From Lentinula raphanica (Eukaryota > Basidiomycota > Agaricomycetes > Agaricales > Omphalotaceae), in contig JANVFP010000003.1 in assembly GCA_027919835.1 (NCBI GenBank), positions 1,364,001 to 1,428,000 on the forward strand: a stretch of 64,000 nucleotides of DNA. The letters run 5' to 3'. The notes under the pieces are model-generated. The model was not told where the DNA came from and did no database searches. It saw only the letters and a list, made by a program, of their open reading frames with translations. Shown one piece after another: positions 57,135 to 64,000 of this stretch; positions within the stretch are counted from its first letter, which is position 1, and every line of letters begins with the position of its first letter. Made by a program: the position numbers and the translations under genes.

Positions 57135-58173
57135 ATGTACTCGCAACCTCCAGCATACGGAAACCCTCATCATCATCACCACGGATCCATTCATAGCACA
57201 CATAGTTCTCGTTACTCCTCTCGTCCTTCAGGATACAGTTATCAGGCAGCACCACCTCCCGGTGCCGACCCCACTCTATGGGCATATTTTACTGGCGTGG
57301 ACACAGATCGCTCGGGATCCATCACTGCGAACGAATTACAACAAGCACTTGTCAATGGTATGTTTATCATCACCTCACAAGAGGATTTAAATTCACAGCG
57401 TCATAGGCAATTGGACGAGTATGTTTCAAGATCAACAATGCTCTTTACCTCACTCATGATCTCTCTCAGAATTTGACCTTGACACTGTAAAGATGCTGAT
57501 GTCTATCTTCGTATGTTCAAATGAACTTTCTCTCTCAATAGTCGGAGTCATATCGTTCACTAGGATGTCGATCGCAGTGGAACAATAAATTACAACGGTA
57601 AACTCATCTCGATATGAACACCGTTGCAGGTTACTTATATATACCATCCCAAGAATTCGCTGGTCTCTGGAAATACATTCAAGATTGGCAAAATGTCTTT
57701 CGACATTTCGACCGGGATCATTCAGGGACTATCGAAGGGCACGAGCTCGCAGAGGCTTTGAGAAGTTTCGGATATAACCTCTCTCCAGACCTCCTTCGTT
57801 TGATTGAGCTGAAATATGGTGCGTTCATCCTGTCTTCACACTCTTATTCCCGTCCTTTGAACCTGATCTTATGACCAGCTTCCGCTCCGGTTTCTGGCTA
57901 TGGTCCGCCTCCGGGAATCACGTTCGATCGCTTCGTACGCGCCTGTGTAGTCGTTAAGACGCTCACAGAAGCATTCCAGAGGTAGTCATATCTGGCGCTC
58001 CTAGTTCTTCGCTGTTCTCATGATTTTTTCCTGCCAGAGCTGATGTAAACAGGTCTGGATACGTCCAGTTCAGCTATGAACAATTCATGTCTGTAAGTGG
58101 GCCAATCTTGGCATACTCTCGTTACCTTCTCGATGCTCACATCGAATAATAGATTGTTTTGAGCTCACCTTGA
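57135..58173 (+). CDS. Penta-EF-hand calcium-binding protein (peflin/ALG-2 type)
   Basis: The start at 57135 gives a His-, Pro- and Tyr-rich N-terminal tail (MYSQPPAYGNP, five His, SGYSYQAAPPPG). EF-hand 1 follows as DTDRSGSITANELQQAL. EF2 is DVDRSGTINYNEFAGLW across an intron near 57599. EF3 is DRDHSGTIEGHELAEALRSF, and EF4 and EF5 are degenerate, with a DVNRSGYVQFSYEQFMS-like end. The protein stops at IVLSSP, TGA 58171-58173, after an intron that splits the last strand. The last hand serves dimer formation in PEF proteins. The family works in ER export and membrane repair; the exact role here is inferred. Confidence 0.92.
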
Positions 58174-58415
58174 ACGTCACATTTATGCCAACAATCATTC
58201 CACCTTGCCTAATAGCTTAGTAGGATTCATAATAGGTGAAGAAGTCTAACGATAAGTTATGTCCGTTCGTGTAGCCTTGTGTAGCCCGATAACCCCGTCT
58301 TGCATATGTGGACAAACTCCATCGCACATCAAACATGAAGTGTAAACCAACGTCCCTCTAGATTCCAACTCAAGATCAAGGTATATATTGGGAGTCAAGA
58401 TGAATGGGAGCTGCC

Positions 58416-59554
58416 CTATTCAACATAAGCAGGAAGTCTTTCAAAAGATCCTCTAGCAGACTCCCTTCTTGTCAGCTCAGCATTCTCTTCTTTGAGTAGC
58501 TCCACACGCCGTCTCAAATCCAACACTTCCTCCCTGGCTGCCAAAGCCAAATCATTTGCCTCCGGTTCTGAAAAGCGACGACTCGGTCCTGATGCAGATG
58601 TTTGGCTAACATTTTCCCCCTCTTCAGAGCCTGAGTAAAGATCTTTTCCATAGCCCATGCTTTCTTCATGCTTCCACGAAGATGGGCCCACTGAGTCGTA
58701 TAACGTCGTGGTGTAAGTGCTAGTGCCGTCCTTTTCAGTCCTAGATTTCGTGGAACCGACAGAAGTATACGAACTTCTTAGCCCGGCTTTCGAGGTACTA
58801 GTGCCAGTGGCGGTATAGCCAAAATCCTTCTCCGGAACCGGTATTATATTAGCTGATGAGGTACCATCTCCGGAAGTGCCTTTGAGATGTCTTTCTCCAA
58901 TGTCCTTCTCTCTGACACCATGTATGTTTCGGACAATCGGTGCGTCAGATACATCGTCGCTTTCGCTGACATTATACACTCGCCAAAATTGTGGCTGGGA
59001 CGGACGCGGATTGGTGTCGGCGTCGACGGTTGAGGTACGCTCGTACATGAGACTCTGTTCCTCGTCTTTTGGCACGCTTCTGGTCTGAGGTTCAAGGTAC
59101 GCCTCGCCGTCTAAGAAACCGTTCAGAATTATTATCAGACTTTGAACCAATGGGGATAACAAGTGAATCAACACATACTCAATGCTGAGGTCGGGTCTAT
59201 CTCAATCTTTACGTTGTGTCTGTTCCGACGAAATGACCGCCTCTTCCACCAGAAGAACGCGAGAACGGCTAAGACAATGATTCCGGCGATAACCCCACCA
59301 GCAATCGCCCCGGCATTGGTTTTGCTGGAGGTAATCTGGTTCGAGTCGTTCTGACTCGCCCCGTCACCATTCTGCGACGACTGAGAGTGGGTTGACTGGG
59401 GGGATTTGGAATGGGTGGAGGAGTTACTATGGTCGTCGTCGTCATCGTCATCGTCGCTGTCGTCACCGTCGTCGCGTTTGAGATGTAGGCTTACACGACT
59501 GTAGTTTGGTCGAACGAACGAGGGAGGAACTGTGCGTGAAGGTGGGAGAGACAT
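58416..59554 (-). CDS. Single-pass membrane protein with acidic ectodomain and coiled-coil tail
   Basis: The start at 59554 gives MSLPPSRTVPPSFVRPNYSR, a run of about a dozen Asp residues (DDDDDDDD), a Ser/Gln-rich stretch, and one membrane helix (AGAIAGGVIAGIIVLAVLAFF) followed by WWKRRSFRRNRHN. This looks like the SKG6/MID2-type membrane-anchor layout of fungal wall-sensor-like proteins. After an intron the cytosolic part is Ser/Thr-rich (TSTVDADTNPRPSQPQFWRV) and ends with a short coiled coil, EEVLDLRRRVELLKEENAEL, then RLPAYVE at 58416. No signal peptide is obvious before the Asp run. Function unknown. Confidence 0.72.
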
Positions 59555-59593
59555 GAGTGTCGGACATAAGAAAGAAAAGAAGGGTGCGTGTGT

Positions 59594-59836
59594 TCAAATT
59601 ATGTGATCTTGAATCGAATCCGGGTCGATTTTCACATATGTATACCTCATTGCAGTAGGCTGGTTCAAGGAATCATACACTGCAGGAGGCAATACGAGGC
59701 GACAGATACCTTTTTGCTCTCCATCTAGAAGCTGTACCTCCTCCTTGAACGTACGCTGATCGTTGGCTTCATAAGTATCACGACGAACGTGGCTCTGAGC
59801 TCGTTTGTTCTCTTCGACCAAGGATCTTGTTACCAC
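59594..59836 (-). CDS. Possible 3' exon of an uncharacterised gene
   Basis: The frame reads SLVEENKRAQSHVRRDTYEA, then EVQLLDGEQKGICRLVLPPA and AMRYTYVKIDPDSIQDHII, with a TGA at 59594-59596. The composition is protein-like and I see no family. A second coding-like stretch upstream at about 59935-60010 (KAVDHRDKHLGFGELKHQAV) ends in a good GTAAGT donor, but I could not connect the two in one frame. The stop lies only 40 bp before the start of the next gene on the same strand, which is tight for a fungus. Either a small gene with unseen exons or a relic. Confidence 0.35.
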   Translation of the reverse strand: MVTRSLVEENKRAQSHVRRDTYEANDQRTFKEEVQLLDGEQKGICRLVLPPAVYDSLNQPTAMRYTYVKIDPDSIQDHII

Positions 59837-60174
59837 ACAGAGGGCGTTAATGCGGCGTTAAATAGTTTTCTGTGAAATCATACCCAGTCACTGGTGGAAT
59901 ATCGAAGTCAATCAAAATTACAGTGTAATCTCATGCTTGGACTTACTACACAGCCTGATGTTTCAATTCCCCAAATCCTAGATGTTTGTCACGATGATCG
60001 ACAGCTTTCTGAAGAGGACCGGAACGATTGAAGGCAAGTCAATTAGCGTTCATACCAGCCTTCAAAGTTCAAAATGGTAGACGCGGACTTCCTTGCTACA
60101 TATTTCTGAAGTTGGAGCTAGTTGGAGTAGGCTATACTAGACAAGGGATGTAACATGTTAGTAGTGGTACAATG

Positions 60175-60740
60175 TCATGACTCGCATGTCCATGCTCTGA
60201 AGGACTTATACGAATCAGGTAAAATTGACTGAAACTGGTAGCTGTTAAAACCGTCAATAACTTCCTCAAACGGGAGATACTTCCCAACGTAGGTCGTAAT
60301 ACGACGATAAAGATCTTCGATAGACACTATTGAACGGGAGTCGCCAATAACGATTGAACGGACAGTTAGAAGCTTGGTGAGCTTTTACTTCTAGCAGCTT
60401 CGGGCAACCAGTGGGCGGTGGGATGCATCAATTCGGAGCTCTGATGGTAGATAAAACATACCTTTGTAATAGGTGAAGAACCGCCGGTAGTGTTGAGTAA
60501 GATCTAACTGACCAGATGCAACTAAATATTCTCATCCAATGTCTCTTTGTGAGGCAGGATAGAACTTACATAGATGACAAGCAAATGACGACTCCCATAT
60601 ACGGACTATCACAGAAGTAATGCGACAGATCCGACTTGAAGTCGAAAGCCAACAAAGCTCCGACATACTTGTCCTGCCATACTCTGCCATTCGGGTCTTG
60701 CCATTTCTGCACTGACGGAAAGACAAGGTGGATCTAAAGA
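60175..60740 (-). pseudogene. Coding-like stretches, possible broken or unresolved gene
   Basis: Minus strand, three coding-like pieces: QKWQDPNGRVWQDKYVGALL to VVICLSSM, ending at a GTAAGT donor near 60578; ASGQLDLTQHYRRFFTYYK, ending at GTATGT; and LTKLLTVRSIVIGDSRSIVS with FEEVIDGFNSYQFQS, ending at TGA 60175-60177. Intron borders look real, but the second-to-third join lands in a different frame from the best-looking third piece. It may be a gene with a frameshift, or I may have the wrong splice site. No family recognised. Confidence 0.3.
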
Positions 60741-61499
60741 TCCTTCAAGAGCGTTCAATGAGGTTGGCCCGGTACTGTACCCGACTCAATGACCGTTGGA
60801 TTGGAGTCTTCTGAAGTGACTGAAGATGATCATGGTCACCAACACTAACACGTCATACGGAGTGTATACGGAAATACAGAGGCAGTGGAGGGCCAGACAT
60901 ATTGTATCTGGAAGAGCATCATTGAGCATCTTTGTTTTTCGGTAAACAGGGGTAGCCGGTTCGGATTGGAGGTCTTCCCACCGTGAGGTTAAACTAGTAA
61001 CGACTACGCACCAACTTTAGATCTAGTCTGATACCGTAACTTGTAGCATCGAAGGGGGGTTGGAGAAGGACAAAAGGACAGCCCCTCTGACAGGAGGATG
61101 CTGTGTTTTGTTCCGCGGGTAATGGGGACGAGTTATGGAGGATTTTGAAGGGGAGAAGGAAGTGAAAGAACAACAAAGCGGACCAAAATTGAGGGAGGGC
61201 CAAACATGTACACACATACTGCGAATAGGTACTCGCTTGAACTTGATACTGTGACAATTTTTATTTCTCCAGAAGAGCTCTTCTGACAGTCGAATTTCCT
61301 ACATATCTCTTGCTCACCTTTCTCGATTCCACCAAAAGAGATCTGAGAAATGATTTCTCAATCAAAAGGCCTTTCCGCTGTGAATAGACCTTACCGCCGG
61401 CAACTAGTGAATTGAACGCTAATTCCCCTTTGCTCGTTATCAAGTTATTGTGACCAAGGGCCGTTCCGACCTAGCCAACCAGGTTCCAACGAGTCCTTG

Positions 61500-62420
61500 A
61501 ATTTTGTTTTGCTTTTGTCCGGAATGGCAGATATTCCGTCCAAAGCCGTCATCTTCGAGCCTTAGTTCAGTGGCGTTTGCGAGAACACGCTGATATGCTC
61601 GAACTGGAACATGATTCAATAAGATTGAACAAGCGTTCTACGAAGCCCCCTTCATTGCGGTTGCAAGATACGAGCAGCATCGGAATACCGTATGATTACC
61701 TGAATTACTCCATATGTGCCTTTCTTTTTGATTTGACACCGTACGATCTTTGAAAATTTTAGATAATCCTCACTAACGTCGTTCCAGGATCAGAAGGTAC
61801 TTACATGGCGAAAATTCGAAAGCGGGGAACTCGAGCTGTTTTCTTTCTACGAAAAGTTCAGCAAGGATCTTTCTGACACAGCGAATGGAACATATGGTAC
61901 CAGGACTAATGCACAGTTCAGACGACGCTGAAACAGCCAGTGCGGTAGAAGCTCAACTCGCGATCTTTGTTGATAAATTCGATCTTATCAAGCACGCCCT
62001 AAGACCACGCACACTCGAAGTCTGAACGTTGAACAGCGGTCAGGTGGGGTTGTACCTGGTTGTAGTTTGTTGGACTGCATACACACCTTTCCTATGAATT
62101 GATTACTTGTGGGACAAGAATGCGAGAGTCGACGCAGTATGACAGCCGGACTGGTGGAACCACTTCGTAGTATTGCGGTCAGTGTGTATACCAGTAGGCA
62201 CTTTACGTCCTATTCCCACTAACAAATAGCGGCGGGCAGCCACAATGTGATAACTTTGACCAATGTTTCCCAAACATTTGGGCGCAGACTTTTCATTCAG
62301 AGAAATTTTTTTAGGTTAGATGGTGTAATTTCGGATAAGGTGAAGGCTATGTTCGATGATTTCTGCGACAAGAGCACTTTAGGCGCACAGTCTATTAGTT
62401 CCCGATAGATATCTGCTCAA
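61500..62420 (+). pseudogene. Frame-disrupted coding remnant
   Basis: Plus-strand pieces with strong coding character but no continuous frame. The first reads RHLRALVQWRLREHADMLEL to LFDLTPYDL and stops at 61749-61751. The second, DQKVLTWRKFESGELELFSF to TANGTYG, is followed in a different frame by SSDDAETASAVEAQLAIFVD and HALRPRTLEV. The third, near 62270-62408, is RRLFIQRNFFRLDG to STLGAQSISSR. The shift between the two halves of the second piece happens within a few bases, with no room for an intron. I infer a decayed gene of unknown family. Confidence 0.45.
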
Positions 62421-63513
62421 GCCTCAAGGCCGAGGAGATTCACGACCAGTGAGCAGTAACAAAGCTCGTTCCTGCAGGTCATTAACTGCTTGCATGCGGA
62501 TCAAGCCGAGGGAGGCGGTTCTCTTGGACGATATAGGATTGTAAGAGAAATTGTGTCAAGTCCGCGTGCTGACGCATAAGATTGAATGTTTGCATGACAG
62601 GAACCTGCAAAATGTGAGGCTGTTGGGTACGACTCGCGGGGCCCAGTTGAGTTTCAAGACAATGCACTTCCACATAGACGTTCGTACTTCCCGCACGAGA
62701 TGCAGTGAGGATATTCGGGTTGACCGAGTCATCTGAATTGTGGATCGTTTGTGATTTCTAAGAGCGTTTAATGACTAGTCACCGCGTTTCTTGAGCAATC
62801 CTGGTATTTTAGGCTACAGGACTTATGCGGTATGAAGAGCCCAACAGATCCCGCATATGGTTGTTCTAAAAGGGTTTGTCGGAAGCAGGCGTATTATCAG
62901 CAAAGTAACCCTTAATCTGACAAAAAGATAAGACATTTCGTGTGAGAACAATTGGAATGTTGAACGCACTCCAGGAACCTTGGAGAGCAATTCACGTCGA
63001 ACTAGGGGTGTGACCGACAAGAACTGTGTTTACGGAAATTATGAATGAGGATACGATAGCGATGACAATACATCTATGCTCACCAACAAAGCCCCAGCAC
63101 TAGCGCCAAAACCCCAAGTGGCCAAGCTTGGTGTCCAGTTCCTAAAGATCTACTCAAGGATTGATCGGTTTTCAACCAAATTTTTTGGGAATACAGGTGC
63201 GCACGTAAGAGTAGTATTGCAAAGGGTTTCTCGGCTTGTAAGACACGCGGGACATGATGAATATCTATAGTAAGATGAAGAAAAAGCTGCAGGTATTGCG
63301 AGGTGTTTGGAGGTCGAAGCGAAAGTTGAGAAAGCGAGCAAAACCCGGAAGCACGGAAGCACGTGTCAAGGACTTGTCTTCCCCGGGCCATCAAATTTTA
63401 AAAATATTGTCCTTGACTTGTACATCCTCTAAGCTGAACCAATCTAACCAAACTCTCCGCCCAGTGAGAGGAGATTCAACACCAAAACACAAGGTAGAAG
63501 GCTTCTCGACAAG
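62421..63513. other. Intergenic region upstream of NOP16
   Basis: About 1.1 kb without a supported gene. Open frames of 60-100 codons on both strands (for example 63080-63394) overlap each other and carry no motif. The NOP16 promoter must lie at its right end. Confidence 0.4.
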
Positions 63514-64000
63514 ATGGCTAATCCTCGACAACGGCGAAAAGCTCGCTCTTCTTCGCATAGAGCGATTTCCCACTCGAAACATGCCAAACGGAACCTCAAG
63601 AAGATGCCCCGTGCGTAACATTCAAAGTTCGGCTGTCTTCGACATCTCTTTTGAACAGATCGCTCTAGCTATACGTGCTCCAAAAGTGCTCCAGCAAGCC
63701 TGGGATAACAGGAAAACCGTACGCCAAAAGTAAGCGAGGTTCAAGGATCCGACCTCAATCCACTTGCGTTGCTCGATTGCCTGCTGTTCACCAAGGTTAA
63801 ACTAACTCGTCGAGCAATGTCAACGTCTTACATCTGCTTGGACCATTATGCATGGCTCTTCTCATCATTTCGTTACAAAAAGAAATTTTTTCCTTACGAA
63901 ACAAGTTCTCCTAGACTTTTCTCTTTCTGATTCTCCATTACATCGGACGTTGGACACTGACGGCTTTTCCCCCTTCTTCTAGTTACGCTGCACTTGGGCT
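63514..64000 (+). CDS. NOP16: NOP16, 60S ribosome biogenesis factor (3' end outside the window)
   Basis: Nop16 is a nucleolar protein of pre-60S particles. The start at 63514 gives MANPRQRRKARSSSHRAI and SHSKHAKRNLKKMP. An intron at 63611-63668 joins to PIRAPKVLQQAWDNRKTVRQ, and a longer one at 63730-63982 joins to NYAALGL at the window edge. The conserved MANPRQRRK start and the APKVLQ.AWD..KTVRQNYAALGL block are diagnostic for the family. Both joins keep the frame (CCC|CT to Pro, AA|T to Asn). The second intron, 253 nt, is several times longer than the usual size here. The rest of the protein is not in the window. Confidence 0.94.

Noticed and set aside
63254..63733. 159-codon plus-strand frame
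   Set aside because: It reads through the first NOP16 exon and intron in another frame; the NOP16 frame matches a known family exactly.

Overview
The window is nuclear DNA of a filamentous basidiomycete, most likely a mushroom-forming agaricomycete. This is inferred from gene content, dense genes on both strands, and coding sequence broken by many short introns (about 50-60 nt, GT-AG with a few GC-AG). There are no operons, ribosome-binding sites, CRISPR arrays or rRNA. I recognised no tRNA. Most genes were read by joining exons by eye, so spans are first to last coding base including introns. Individual splice sites are firm only where stated.

Layout. 1-20 kb is housekeeping: glutamate synthase (GLT1, 3' end outside the window), the TOR subunit LST8, an ALKBH7-like dioxygenase, a mitochondrial-carrier-like protein, a CHORD-CS cochaperone, mitochondrial initiation factor 2 and an AIM25-type scramblase. 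20-30 kb holds a zinc-finger gene with a decayed duplicate and local repeats, then CDC45 and the telomere-capping gene STN1 facing each other, the COX1 translation factor MSS51 and a tiny secreted-protein gene. 31-41 kb holds a PMU1-like histidine phosphatase diverging from HIS3, an M13 metallopeptidase, an MFS transporter and an AlkB-type repair enzyme with CUE-like and GRF-type ends. 41.4-42.6 kb is an insertion-prone gap with inverted repeats and a MITE-like element. 42.7-51 kb holds a membrane-anchored M24 peptidase, an unknown proline-rich protein, a second MFS transporter in inverted orientation to the first, and a secreted FAD oxidase. 52-59.6 kb holds an acyl-CoA synthetase ending in SKL, two further MITE-like elements with TA ends, a zinc-ribbon protein, a penta-EF-hand protein and a single-pass membrane protein. 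59.6-63.5 kb is gene-poor with broken coding stretches. NOP16 begins at 63514 and runs off the end.

How the genes relate. I see no metabolic cluster. Five products are probably mitochondrial (ALKBH7-like, carrier, IF2, scramblase, MSS51). Several head-to-head pairs have start codons only 90-210 bp apart (IF2/scramblase, PMU1-like/HIS3, zinc-ribbon/PEF) and probably share promoter regions. No clearly novel multi-gene system is visible. The unusual signals are micro-exons, GC-AG introns, TA-flanked MITEs, a partial gene duplication with decay, and inverted MFS paralogues.
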